Below, in pieces: positions 34,911 through 43,508 of a stretch of DNA of 56,963 nucleotides. Both the position numbers and the translations under genes were made by a program. This stretch comes from Chloroflexota bacterium. Lineage in GTDB: Bacteria; Chloroflexota; UBA6077; JACCZL01. The stretch lies in the NCBI GenBank assembly GCA_030447245.1, contig JAUJPG010000015.1, positions 1 to 56,963 on the forward strand. The letters run 5' to 3'. Within the stretch, counting starts at the first letter, position 1; every line of letters begins with the position of its first letter. Under the pieces are notes generated by a model, which saw nothing but the letters and a program-made list of their open reading frames with translations, was not told where the DNA came from and did no database searches.

Positions 34911-35972
34911 GTGGGCATCGCCTGGTGGCTGGCCACGCTGCTTGGCGAAGAGCGGCCGCTGTTCGCCGCGCTCGGAGCCTTGCTCGGGATGGAAGCGACA
35001 GTTGCCGGCTCGCTCAGACGCACCGCGCTCCAGGTGGTCGGCATGCTCGGCGGGCTGTTGCTGGCGTTCGTCGTGGGCAGCGTTCTCGGAGGCGGGCCGG
35101 CCGCCATCGCCCTGGCCGTGCTGCTCGGCCTCTGGCTCGGCCGCGGAATCGGATCGCCGGATCGCATCGGCGTCGAGCTGGGCGTCACCACCCTCGTCCT
35201 GGTCGTCTTCGCCGCCGGCGACCCGTCCTTCGGCGTCACCCGCGTCTGGGAGACGCTGCTCGGAGGGTTTGTGGCCGTGTCCATCAACGCCCTGGTTATA
35301 CCGCCGGACTACCTTGGCCAGGTCGACGACGATCTCCACGACCTCGTCACCGCGACGGCCCGCGGTCTCCGCGAGGCGACCCGCATCTTCGTCGAGCGGC
35401 CCCGCCACGAGGGCGCCGACGACACCCTCGAGCGCCTGCGCGGCGCCCGCGACCATCTGCCGGACATCGAGTCCCGCCTGACTCTGGCCGGCTCGGCCTT
35501 GCGCTTGAGCCCACTTCGCCGCGGCCGCGGTCCGCTGCTCGAACGGTACCGCGACGCCGCCCGCCTCTTCGGCCGAGCGGTCGACCACACCACCACGCTC
35601 GCCCGCGTCGTCCACGAGCACGCCCACCGCCAGCATCCCTGGCAGCACGGCGGCCTGGCCGGCCCGCCCCATCTTGTCCGGGCGGCTGAGGCGATCTCGC
35701 TCGCCCTCGAGCGTTACGAAGCGTACGTCCGCGACGGCCACCCTGCCTTGCTCGGCGACGTCCGGCGCGAGCTCGACCGTGCCCGCGGCGCGCTGGCCGA
35801 GTTCATGACCGTCGCCCAGGTCGAACGCGGCGTCGAGGCGGACGTCCAACGGCTCGTCGACATCGCCGCCGTCGCCAGCGAGCTAGAGCATCTCGTCGCC
35901 GACCTCGCGCACGCCCTCGGCGGCCTGCTACCGTTGGAGCAGGCGCCCGCCGCGCCGGCCGCCGCCCGCTGA
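34911..35972 (+). CDS. FUSC/aromatic-acid-exporter-like membrane protein
   Basis: A 353-residue protein with about six N-terminal membrane segments (FAALGALLGMEATVAGSL, VVGMLGGLLLAFVVGSVL, ELGVTTLVLVVFAAGDPSFG) and a helical cytoplasmic C-terminal half (residues 145-353), as in FUSC/ArAE family proteins linked to efflux of aromatic acids. GTG 34911 is only the first start after an in-frame amber codon at 34896; the natural product probably began at 34755. The gene may be inactive, read through by suppression, or re-initiated. Confidence 0.7.
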   Translation: MGIAWWLATLLGEERPLFAALGALLGMEATVAGSLRRTALQVVGMLGGLLLAFVVGSVLGGGPAAIALAVLLGLWLGRGIGSPDRIGVELGVTTLVLVVFAAGDPSFGVTRVWETLLGGFVAVSINALVIPPDYLGQVDDDLHDLVTATARGLREATRIFVERPRHEGADDTLERLRGARDHLPDIESRLTLAGSALRLSPLRRGRGPLLERYRDAARLFGRAVDHTTTLARVVHEHAHRQHPWQHGGLAGPPHLVRAAEAISLALERYEAYVRDGHPALLGDVRRELDRARGALAEFMTVAQVERGVEADVQRLVDIAAVASELEHLVADLAHALGGLLPLEQAPAAPAAAR

Positions 35973-36043
35973 TGCGCGGCTAGCCGAATGTGCCGCGGGG
36001 CAGAGATGAGACCACACGAGTACCGACGAGGGGGGCCGGCAGC

Positions 36044-37414
36044 ATGGCCGAAGATGGCAGCGGGAACCGGAACGCCGTGACCGACAACCGGACGACTGAG
36101 GGCACGGCCCGAAACGGCGCGGCGGGCGACCACACGCTCACCGTCACCGACAACCGCACCGGCCAAACGTACGAGCTGCCGATCGAGGACGGGACGATCC
36201 GCGCCACCGACCTGCGCCAGATCAAGACCGGCCCGGACGACTTCGGTCTGATGAGCTACGATCCGGCCTTCGTCAACACTGCCGCCTGCCGCAGCGCGAT
36301 CACCTACATCGACGGCGACAAGGGCATTCTCCAGTACCGCGGCTACCCGATCGAGCAGCTCGCCGAGCGGAGCACCTTCCTCGAAGTTGCCTACCTGCTG
36401 ATCTACGGCGCGCTGCCAACGCGCGAGCAGCTCGACGCCTGGCGTGACCAGATCACCCACCACACCTTTGTCCACGAGAACGTCAAGGACATCATGCGCG
36501 CCTTCCGCCACGACGCCCACCCGATGGGCATGCTGGTCAGCACCGTCGGCGCGTTGTCTACCTTCTACCCGGAGGCCAAACAGATCCAGGACGCCGCTGC
36601 TCGCGAGTACCAGACCTACCGGCTGATCGCCAAGGTGCCGACCATCGCAGCCTTCACCTATCGCCATTCGCGCGGCCTGCCCTACGTCTATCCGGACAAC
36701 GACCTCTCCTACCCCGGCAACTTCCTGAGCATGCTCTTCAAGATGAGCGAGGCCAAGTATCGGCCGGACCCGGCTCTGGAGCAGGCGCTCGACGTCCTGT
36801 TCATCCTCCACGCCGACCACGAGCAGAACGCCAGCACCAGCGCCGTCCGCGCCGTCGGGGCGACCGAGGTCGACCCATACTCGGCGCTCGCCGCCGGCGT
36901 CGCCGCGCTGTACGGCCCGCTCCACGGCGGCGCCAATGAGGCGGTCCTCAAGATGCTCCGCGAGATCGGCACCAAGGACCGTGTCCCCGAGTTCCTCAAG
37001 GGCGTCGAGGCCGGGGAGCGCAAGCTGATGGGCTTTGGCCACCGCGTCTACAAGTCCTACGACCCGCGCGCCAAGGCGATCAAGCAGGTTGCCGACGACG
37101 TCTTCCAGGTCACCGGCGTCAACCCGCTTCTCGAGATCGCCCTCGAGCTCGAGCGGATCGCGCTCGAAGACGACTACTTCATCACCCGCAAGCTGTACCC
37201 GAACGTCGACTTTTACTCTGGCCTGATCTACGAGGCGATGGGCCTGCCGATGGGGATGTTTCCGGTCATGTTCGCCATCCCCCGCACCGCTGGCTGGATC
37301 GCCCAGTGGCTCGAGCACACCGCTGACGAGGAGCAGCGGATCGCCCGCCCGCGCCAGCTCTACACCGGGCCGCTCGACCTCGACTACGTGCCGATCGAGC
37401 AACGCACGAAGTAG
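36044..37414 (+). CDS. gltA: Citrate synthase
   Basis: About 456 residues of a hexameric-type bacterial citrate synthase, condensing acetyl-CoA with oxaloacetate in the TCA cycle. Key regions are present: GILQYRGYPIEQLAE, HADHEQNASTSAVR with the catalytic-site histidine, GPLHGGANE, and GFGHRVYKSYDPRA. The 40-residue hydrophilic N-terminal extension before LTVTDNRTGQTYELP is longer than usual. ATG 36044 was selected because GAGGGGGG lies just upstream; an alternative start at 35990 lacks this. A strong hairpin overlaps its stop codon. Confidence 0.93.
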   Translation: MAEDGSGNRNAVTDNRTTEGTARNGAAGDHTLTVTDNRTGQTYELPIEDGTIRATDLRQIKTGPDDFGLMSYDPAFVNTAACRSAITYIDGDKGILQYRGYPIEQLAERSTFLEVAYLLIYGALPTREQLDAWRDQITHHTFVHENVKDIMRAFRHDAHPMGMLVSTVGALSTFYPEAKQIQDAAAREYQTYRLIAKVPTIAAFTYRHSRGLPYVYPDNDLSYPGNFLSMLFKMSEAKYRPDPALEQALDVLFILHADHEQNASTSAVRAVGATEVDPYSALAAGVAALYGPLHGGANEAVLKMLREIGTKDRVPEFLKGVEAGERKLMGFGHRVYKSYDPRAKAIKQVADDVFQVTGVNPLLEIALELERIALEDDYFITRKLYPNVDFYSGLIYEAMGLPMGMFPVMFAIPRTAGWIAQWLEHTADEEQRIARPRQLYTGPLDLDYVPIEQRTK

Positions 37415-37454
37415 TCAGGAGTCCGCGGGGTCCTCGCCCTACGGACTCCTGACT
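37413..37454 (+). terminator. Terminator-like hairpin after citrate synthase
   Basis: AGTCAGGAGTCCG (37413-37425) pairs perfectly with CGGACTCCTGACT (37442-37454), a 13-bp stem with a 16-base loop that begins at the stop codon itself. No T-run follows, as is common in high-GC genomes. Confidence 0.65.
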
Positions 37455-37601
37455 GCGTTGCGAGGAGCCCGATCCAGCCGCCTGACCGCGGCTGGAGAGG
37501 TATCTCGTGACCGTTACCGACCACGGCATGATCGCTTCGACGCTCACCGCGCGCGTCGTCGCCTCGAACGCGGTGAGCGCGGCACCCGTTCTCTCCGACT
37601 C

Positions 37602-38447
37602 CTAGCCTGCAAGGTCGGCGGGGCCGCCGAGGAACTCGCCCCAGCGCTGGTAGCCCAGGCGGGCGTAGGCGGCGATGGCGGGGGCGTTGCCGGCACGAAC
37701 GTCGAGCACCACGTCTCGCGCGCCTTCTGAGAAGAGCTGGGCCGTCAGCCCGGCGGTGACGGCTTGGGCCAGGCCGCGGCCGCGGCAACATGGGACGATG
37801 TAGATGCCCTGGACGATCGCCAGGTCGCGCTCCGGCGAACGGAGGACGTGCTCCGCGACGGCGACCAGCTCGCCGGCCTCGCGGATGCCCCAGTAGCGGT
37901 AACGGCGGTGCAACCGCCCGATTCCGAAGGCCGCCTCGGGCCAGCCGGTGTAGAGCCGAGCCAGCTCGGCGCCGTGCTCCAGGCCGAACGGCTCCCCAAG
38001 CGGCACTCCGGCCGGCGGGCGGAACGCGGCCGGCACCACCGACATTCGGACGATCGGCTCCAGGCGGTCCAGTCGGTAGCGCTGAACCAGCGCCGGCCGT
38101 GCCGCTGGCAGGATCTTGAGGAACGCCCTTCGGGGGAAGCTGACCGCGCGGACCAGCACATCGAAGTCGGCGCCGCCGTTGTCCGCATCGCTCTCGCCTG
38201 GATCACTCCCGGCCGAGACGGACGCGAAGGTGTGGACGGCCCCACCCCAGCGCGGATGATCGAGCACCCAGAGCGCCGCGCCGGTCGCGTCGTCGCGCCA
38301 GAAGCGGACGTGCGGCCACTCGTCCTGCCCGGAGAGGCACAACGCCCAGGCCGCCCACGCGCGGTCGCGGTCCAGGATCGCACGCATCGCCGTGCGATCG
38401 GCAATCAGCTCGATCCGCCCGGCGGCTCGCGGACGGTGGACGCTCAC
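37602..38447 (-). CDS. GNAT family N-acetyltransferase
   Basis: A 281-residue protein whose C-terminal 100 residues form a GNAT (FR47-like) fold. The acetyl-CoA pyrophosphate loop is CRGRGLAQAVTAGL, followed by LDVRAGNAPAIAAYARLGYQ. The N-terminal 170 residues look like a second, degenerate GNAT half (AWALCLSGQDEWPHVRFWRD), so this may be a tandem type. The start is GTG 38447. The substrate is unknown. It is transcribed towards the citrate synthase gene and separated from it by the hairpin at 37413-37454. Confidence 0.8.
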   Translation of the reverse strand: MSVHRPRAAGRIELIADRTAMRAILDRDRAWAAWALCLSGQDEWPHVRFWRDDATGAALWVLDHPRWGGAVHTFASVSAGSDPGESDADNGGADFDVLVRAVSFPRRAFLKILPAARPALVQRYRLDRLEPIVRMSVVPAAFRPPAGVPLGEPFGLEHGAELARLYTGWPEAAFGIGRLHRRYRYWGIREAGELVAVAEHVLRSPERDLAIVQGIYIVPCCRGRGLAQAVTAGLTAQLFSEGARDVVLDVRAGNAPAIAAYARLGYQRWGEFLGGPADLAG

Positions 38448-38507
38448 CGCGCGGGTTGCGCGGCACGTCGGCCAGAAGATCGGGCCGAGCGTTCCACGTC
38501 CTGAGGG

Positions 38508-39533
38508 TCAGCGCGGCGGCCGTGTGGGTGTGGGCGTCGCCGTGGGTGTGGGTGTCGCGGTCGGCGTGGAAGTCGGTCCGGGTGTGGCCGTATTGACGAT
38601 CACGACGACGGTCACCACGACGGGTGACTGCCGCGCTCCGGGCTGCTGGCCAGCCGCCGCCCCGGCCGCCCCGCGCGCCGCGCCTCCACTGACGTTGTCG
38701 TTGTCGTTGTTGTCGTTGTCGAAGTCGAGGCCGTTGTCGTTGCCGTTGTCCTGGTCCCCGATCGAGATGTCGATCGGCTCGAGGGTGCTGATCGGCTTGA
38801 ACGGCACCGGCGTCGGCGTCGCCAGCGGGCCACTCGGAACGACGGTGCTGGCGCTGATGCCGGGCAGACCGGTCGAAGCATTCGCGACGACGAGCTCGGT
38901 GCCGCGGCGAACGTTGAGCAGGATTGGCTGCTCGGTGAGCTGGAGGCGCAGCGCGCGGACGATGATCGAGGTCGTCGTTCGCCCATCCCCGCCGATCAGC
39001 TGCTCGTTGAGGACCACGTACCCCACGCCGGGCAGCTCGATTCGCTCGTTCGGACGTGGATTGTCGTAGGGCAGGCCGGCCACGGTCAGGCTGCCGAAGC
39101 GGACGACGGCCGTCGAGGTCGCGCGGTCCTCGCCAATCGTCGACTCGGCCGAGACCTCGACGTTCGTGGCGCGGACCAGGCCGTCGAACAGTTCAATCAC
39201 ACCGACCTCGGACGAGCTGGTGATCGTCGTCGACCCGTCAGTATTGGCGGTCACCCGGATCGCGTCGACGTTGCTGACGCCCCCGCCGATCCCAACGCCG
39301 GTGCCGGCCGAGAAGTCCAAGTGGAACCCGCCCTCGGTGGGCAGCGCGACGTACGGCGTGCCAGCCACCGGCAGGGACGGCTCGCCGACGGCCAGACCGT
39401 ACGCCTCGGCGCCGACGATCTGCGCCGATCCCGGGCCGGTAAGCTGGGCCACGGCCGGACCGGAGGACGCGGCGAGCAGCGCATTCGTCGCCAGCAGGAC
39501 GACGAGCACGAGCGCAAGCCTGACTAGCAGCAT
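38508..39533 (-). CDS. Secreted choice-of-anchor P-like protein with Asn/Asp and Thr/Pro repeats
   Basis: About 341 residues. A signal peptide (MLLVRLALVLVVLLATNALL...AVA) is followed by a beta-rich domain of the choice-of-anchor P type: AQIVGAEAYGLAVGEPSLPV, STIGEDRATSTAVVRFG, ERIELPGVGYVVLNEQ, SIIVRALRLQL. The tail has an Asn/Asp run (GNDNGLDFDNDNNDNDN) and a Thr/Pro/Ala tail (TATPTPTATPTPTRPP), likely a flexible, possibly glycosylated stalk. No LPXTG or C-terminal anchor is seen. ATG 39533 was chosen since GGAGAA precedes it; an upstream start at 39605 would bury the signal peptide. Confidence 0.7.
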   Translation of the reverse strand: MLLVRLALVLVVLLATNALLAASSGPAVAQLTGPGSAQIVGAEAYGLAVGEPSLPVAGTPYVALPTEGGFHLDFSAGTGVGIGGGVSNVDAIRVTANTDGSTTITSSSEVGVIELFDGLVRATNVEVSAESTIGEDRATSTAVVRFGSLTVAGLPYDNPRPNERIELPGVGYVVLNEQLIGGDGRTTTSIIVRALRLQLTEQPILLNVRRGTELVVANASTGLPGISASTVVPSGPLATPTPVPFKPISTLEPIDISIGDQDNGNDNGLDFDNDNNDNDNVSGGAARGAAGAAAGQQPGARQSPVVVTVVVIVNTATPGPTSTPTATPTPTATPTPTRPPR

Positions 39534-39739
39534 CGGGACGTTCTCCGGGTCGGCGCCCGGTTCGGACGCCCGCACACCGTAGCGAAACTTCAGCGCGGAT
39601 GGCAAGCCGCCACGGGCGTCCTGTTATCGTGGACAAGCGCTGATGACAGACCGACAGTCGAGAACGATGGCCTCGACGCGGTGAGGCCGCGGGGCCAGTA
39701 CGCGCTCTACCGAGCAGGAAGAAGCTCGTCAACGCCAGG

Positions 39740-40104
39740 GACGTGTTGCAGGAACCTCTGCAGAACCCGGAATTCCGGGCGGAGTGGGAGCGGACAGCGC
39801 TCGCCCGGGCGGTCGCGCGCGCCGTTGTCGGCTACCGCGCCAAGCACGGGTTGACGCAGACCCAGCTTGCCCAGAAGCTCGGCGAGCGGCAACCGCACGC
39901 GGCTCGTGTCGAGATGGGCGAGCACACCCCTCCCTTGAGATGCTCCAGCGGTTGTCGCGGGTGCTCGGGATGCGGTTCATCGTCGAGGTCGCCCCGGCCG
40001 GCGACACCGAGCGGGCAAGCCGACTGGTCCTACCGGAGGGTGTTGAGGTCGTCGAGGACGTGGCTATGGCCGACGGCAGCCGCGTGCTGGTGGCGGCTGG
40101 CTAG
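39740..40104 (+). pseudogene. Frameshifted HigA-type (XRE) antitoxin
   Basis: EPLQNPEFRAEWERTALARA and YRAKHGLTQTQLAQKLGERQ match the Cro/C1 helix-turn-helix antitoxins of RelE/HigB systems. At 39926-39934 a run of C residues is one short: the first frame reads MGEHTPPLRCSS, whereas PSLEMLQRLSRVLGMRFIVE, the expected second half, continues in the next frame to a stop at 40102-40104. No toxin gene precedes it. It may be a true pseudogene or a homopolymer sequencing error. GTG 39740 is the likely start. Confidence 0.65.
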
Positions 40105-40139
40105 CTCGGCGGGGGCGCGCGGCATCGCTCGAGCGGATC

Positions 40140-40590
40140 ATGATCCCTGGGTTGACCAGGGGAGACGACGTTCGGGCCTCGAAGCCCCACGCCGTGCTTC
40201 TTCGTCCAGCCTCTGGTGTGGTGCTGGCCGACGCGCTTCGCTGCCACGCCCGCGGTCGATGGAAGCGTAACCTGGTCCAGCACGCACGATTGGCCCATCG
40301 GGTCAGCGCCGACACGTACCGCGCGCTCGGCTGGACCCCGCGCGGCGGCATCGTCAGCCCCATCCTGGCCAACTTCTGCCTCGACCGGTTGGATCGGTTT
40401 GTCGAGCACACGCTCGTCTCAGCGTACACCCGAGGAGAGCAGCGGAAGCGCGCAACAAGGCATACCGCCGGCTCACGACCGCTCTCAGCCGGGCACGACA
40501 GACCCGGGACCGGGAGGTGATGGAGTCCGGTCCGAGGGCGAGACTCCGTGCAGCAGAGAGCAGCTCGGTCATCTTCCTTGATGCTTGAAT
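40140..40590 (+). mobile_element. Remnant of a group II intron reverse transcriptase
   Basis: GWTPRGGIVSPILANFCLDR and LDRFVEHTLVSAYTRGEQRK correspond to the palm-domain region of group II intron maturases (TPQGGxxSPLLxNIxLxxLD). A two-base insertion near 40455 then shifts the frame, after which RNKAYRRLTTALSRARQTRD continues the family pattern. The upstream fingers domain, the YADD active site, the maturase part and intron RNA ends are absent. This is a dead fragment. Confidence 0.7.
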
Positions 40591-40640
40591 CGTCAACGGT
40601 GTCGTAGCCCAAGTTGGGTCATCGTCTCGCCACCTGCAGC

Positions 40641-41126
40641 TCACTCCGCGCTGGCATGTGACTTCTTGCCGCACGCGAATGCGTAGGACTCGCACACGAG
40701 ACCGTACACGACCTCAAGCTCGGCCTCATCGCGCGGCGCGTAGACCATGACGTGGGTGGGCGGCAACCGGCCTGCCACCACCAGCGGATGGTGCTCCGCC
40801 CATCCAGCCTCGATCGCCGCCGAGGAACGACGCTCCGGGAGCGTGATATGGAGGCTCTGATCCGGCGGCGGATGCAGGTGGGCAAACTCGCGGCTGACCA
40901 TGAACGCGCCGGGCGGAGCGGAGACCTCATCGCGCAGGACGAGCGCGCGCGCGCCGGGAACAGAAATCCCGCTCGGCCGTTCGATGACGCCCTCCAGCGC
41001 AAACAGGCGGACCGCGAGCTTCTCGTGGATCGTTTCGTCCGACGGCTGCTGGTCGAGCTGCCGGTGAGGCAGCCCTTGGTGCGTGCGCGGCCGGTTGCCT
41101 GGGCGGAGCGGTACCAGCGGTGTCAT
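40641..41126 (-). CDS. DUF5519/luciferase-domain family protein
   Basis: About 161 residues. The segment AFMVSREFAHLHPPPDQSLH, then LPERRSSAAIEAGWAEHHPL and VMVYAPRDEAELEVVYGLV, is the pattern of a small family often annotated luciferase-domain or phospholipase-like (DUF5519). Its biochemical role is not established. ATG 41126 overlaps the stop of the VOC gene (ATGA at 41123-41126), so it is translationally coupled as the last gene of a three-gene operon. An upstream start at 41201 lies inside the VOC gene and is unlikely. Confidence 0.7.
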   Translation of the reverse strand: MTPLVPLRPGNRPRTHQGLPHRQLDQQPSDETIHEKLAVRLFALEGVIERPSGISVPGARALVLRDEVSAPPGAFMVSREFAHLHPPPDQSLHITLPERRSSAAIEAGWAEHHPLVVAGRLPPTHVMVYAPRDEAELEVVYGLVCESYAFACGKKSHASAE

Positions 41127-41566
41127 TGCCAGATCAGCTCCAGTTGGATGTTGTCGGGGTCGCGAAACACAAGGAGGGCGTACGGGAAGGGTTCGGTGCA
41201 CTCGGTAATGCCCGAATGCGGCACACCTTCCCGGTCAAGGTGATCCGCCCAGGCGTCGAGCTCCGCCCGGTCGGCGACATGGAACGACACGTGGTCCAGG
41301 CCGGTGCGACACTCATCGAATCGCTCGCTCTGATTGGCATCATGCTTGTCCAGGCCCATGAACAGGAGCGAGTCCGGCCGATGAAGGACGACCGCATAGC
41401 CCCTGCCCTGGTGGTGAGGCTCGACGAAGGCTCGGGTCAGCCCCAGCACGCGTGTGTACCAGGCCTCACTCGCCTCGACATCGGATACGGTCAGGCCGAT
41501 GTGATGGATCCCTCCTAGTCTGGGAACGATCGTACGCCCTTGGGTCTGTGTCATGCTGCTCGTCAC
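41123..41566 (-). CDS. VOC family protein (glyoxalase/dioxygenase fold)
   Basis: A 147-residue vicinal-oxygen-chelate protein. GGIHHIGLTVSDVEASEAWY opens the first beta-alpha-beta module, with the metal-type His; LDHVSFHVADRAELDAWADH opens the second, and RDPDNIQLELIW carries the closing Glu. It could be a glyoxalase-like or ring-cleaving enzyme or a binding protein. GTG 41566 is preceded by AGGAGG at ideal spacing, making it the best start. It is the middle gene of the SnoaL/VOC/DUF5519 operon. Confidence 0.82.
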   Translation of the reverse strand: MTSSMTQTQGRTIVPRLGGIHHIGLTVSDVEASEAWYTRVLGLTRAFVEPHHQGRGYAVVLHRPDSLLFMGLDKHDANQSERFDECRTGLDHVSFHVADRAELDAWADHLDREGVPHSGITECTEPFPYALLVFRDPDNIQLELIWQ

Positions 41567-41595
41567 GCTGCACCTCCTTTCGGCAACCGCTGCCG

Positions 41596-42033
41596 CTACC
41601 GCCGGGTTCCCGTCGCGGCCGGCGGCATGGTGAGCTGGTGCACGGCGGCGCCCACGTCGACCCACGCATTCTCCCGGCTGATGAGTCCATCTCGGAACTC
41701 CCACACGTGAAGCACGCGGAAGGAGATCCGGCGGCCATGGCCCTCGACCCCGAACAGCACCCCCGGTACCGTGCCTGTCCACTCGTGTTCGGTCACGCAG
41801 AAGTCATTTCCGTAGTAGCGACGGAGCGGGGTCATCTTCTCGGTCGCGATGTCGCGGACGAATTGGTCGTAGAAGCCTTGCGCGGCCTGCTTGCCGTGGA
41901 GTGGGCCGTGCGGCGTGCCGACGACATCGTGTTCGACGTCTTCGGTGTACATGGCGACACAGCCCGTCGTATCCCCGGCCGTCTCCGCCGACAGATGGGC
42001 TTCGATCAGCCGGTCCATGTCCTCTCGGTTCAT
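41596..42033 (-). CDS. SnoaL-like/ester cyclase family protein
   Basis: A 145-residue NTF2-fold protein. MNREDMDRLIEAHLSAETAG, a central YTEDVEHDVVGTPHGPLHGK and C-terminal VWEFRDGLISRENAWVDVGA are typical SnoaL/polyketide-cyclase-like features. GGAGGAGG lies directly before ATG 42033. It is the first gene of a reverse three-gene operon that faces a LuxR-type regulator across two palindromes. Substrates are unknown; with the VOC protein it suggests modification or breakdown of a small organic molecule. Confidence 0.82.
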   Translation of the reverse strand: MNREDMDRLIEAHLSAETAGDTTGCVAMYTEDVEHDVVGTPHGPLHGKQAAQGFYDQFVRDIATEKMTPLRRYYGNDFCVTEHEWTGTVPGVLFGVEGHGRRISFRVLHVWEFRDGLISRENAWVDVGAAVHQLTMPPAATGTRR

Positions 42034-42127
42034 CGGTGCACCTCCTCCGTGTCATTTGACTGACCCGGCGGCTCGGTGGCCGGGCTCACGCAGCCAGTAT
42101 CGCCGCGGTCGCTGCCGGCCCGAAATC

Positions 42128-42174
42128 CCCCGAGTTCGGGGATCTTGAGCGCGCGATTCCCCTCATTTGAGGGG
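42128..42174. promoter_or_regulatory. Pair of palindromic operators between SnoaL and LuxR genes
   Basis: Two perfect palindromes, CCCCGA-GT-TCGGGG (42128-42141) and CCCCTCA-TT-TGAGGGG (42159-42174), lie with centres 32 bases apart, about three helix turns, so a dimeric regulator would bind both on the same DNA face. They sit between the divergent operon (start 42033) and the regulator (start 42266). The LuxR-type protein is the obvious candidate binder. Confidence 0.65.
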
Positions 42175-42265
42175 TTGCCTGCGCCCGCGGCGCCGCCTAT
42201 AGTGGCCATGCGATGGTCAAGGCTCCGCTGGCGACCCCAGCCGCTCCACACAAGGGCAGGGGCAC

Positions 42266-43435
42266 GTGATGACAGTCGACGCTCCGCTGACGACCCCGGC
42301 CACTCGCCGCGCCCGGGCGCGGATCCTCGACCTCACCCGGAAGGGGCCGGCTGACCCCGATTTCCTGTTCGAGCTGTCGCGTCAGCTCCGGCTCATCGTC
42401 CCGTTCACGGCCTCGTTCTGGTCCGCGAGCGACCCCCTCACGACGCTCGCCATCTCACCCGCGCGGGTCGAGATGCCCATCCTGGCTGGTCAGTGCGAGA
42501 GGTACTGGGAGCGCGAGTTCCTGGTCCGGGACGTCAACCTCTTCCGCGACCTGGCGCGGGCGGAACCCCCCGTGGCATCCCTCTACCGGACGACCGACGG
42601 GTTGCCGGCGCGGAGTGTCCGTTACCGCGAGTTGCACCGCGAGCTGGGGTACGGCGACGAGTTGCGCGGCGTGTTCCGAAGCGGTAACGCCGCCTGGGGC
42701 GTGGTCTCGCTCTGGCGGGAGGAGGGCCAGCCACCCTTCAGCATCGCGGAGGAGAAGCTGCTCGCCGACCTGTCCGCTCCGATCGCAGAGGCATTCCGGC
42801 GAGCCGCGCTGCTGGAGGCGAGCGTGTCCGGCGAGGCGGCCGAGGCGCCCGGATTACTCGTGTTCGACCAGCACGGGGTGCTGGAGTCCTTCAACGACCA
42901 GGCCGAGGCGTGGCTGAGCCAGCTCCCGGCTCCCGTCGCGGCCGATTGGGACGCGGCCCACCGAGTTGGGTCCAGCGTGCCGATCACGACCGAGATCCGC
43001 ACGGTGGTCGGGCTCACGCATGCGATCACCGCTGGGATCGAGCGGGGCGTCGCCCGCGCCCGCCTGCAGAGCCGGAGCGGACGCTGGCTCGTCATCCACG
43101 GCTTCCCGCTGCGCGGACCGCGGGATGCAGCGAGCCGGACCGCCGTGGTGATCGAGCCGGCCAAGGCGTCGGAGGTTGCCCCGATCATCGTCGAGGCCTA
43201 CGACCTCGGGCCACGGGAGCAGCAGGTCACCCAACTGATCGCGCGCGGCCTCTCGACGGCGCAGATCGCGCAGCGGCTCTGCTTATCCCAGCATACTGTG
43301 CGGGATTACGTGAAGAGCGTCTTCGAGAAGGTCGGCGTCTCCAGCCGGGGCGAGCTGGTCGCGCGCCTCTTCGCCGAGCGCTACGCGGAGCCGCTCCACG
43401 ACTCGATAGCCCGGGCGCCGCACGGCGCGGAGTGA
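42266..43435 (+). CDS. LuxR-type transcriptional regulator with a sensor-like N-terminus
   Basis: A 389-residue protein. The C-terminal 65 residues are a LuxR/GerE helix-turn-helix (LGPREQQVTQLIARGLSTAQ, IAQRLCLSQHTVRDYVKSVF, EKVGVSSRGELVARL). The N-terminal 300 residues hold a GAF-like half (GYGDELRGVFRSGNAAWGVV) and a PAS-like half (GLLVFDQHGVLESFNDQAEA), so it probably senses a small molecule. GTG 42266 or the adjacent ATG 42269 is the start. It is divergent from the SnoaL operon and likely binds the paired palindromes at 42128-42174. Confidence 0.85.
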   Translation: MMTVDAPLTTPATRRARARILDLTRKGPADPDFLFELSRQLRLIVPFTASFWSASDPLTTLAISPARVEMPILAGQCERYWEREFLVRDVNLFRDLARAEPPVASLYRTTDGLPARSVRYRELHRELGYGDELRGVFRSGNAAWGVVSLWREEGQPPFSIAEEKLLADLSAPIAEAFRRAALLEASVSGEAAEAPGLLVFDQHGVLESFNDQAEAWLSQLPAPVAADWDAAHRVGSSVPITTEIRTVVGLTHAITAGIERGVARARLQSRSGRWLVIHGFPLRGPRDAASRTAVVIEPAKASEVAPIIVEAYDLGPREQQVTQLIARGLSTAQIAQRLCLSQHTVRDYVKSVFEKVGVSSRGELVARLFAERYAEPLHDSIARAPHGAE

Positions 43436-43508
43436 CGGCCAGGTTCCGGTGACAGGCGGCAACACGTCCCTCCGTCGGTTCCGTTGGCGGCGGCTGAGGT
43501 CGCGTACG

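Noticed and set aside
35714..37402. 562-codon reverse frame opposite citrate synthase
   Set aside because: Antisense shadow; citrate synthase motifs are unambiguous on the forward strand.
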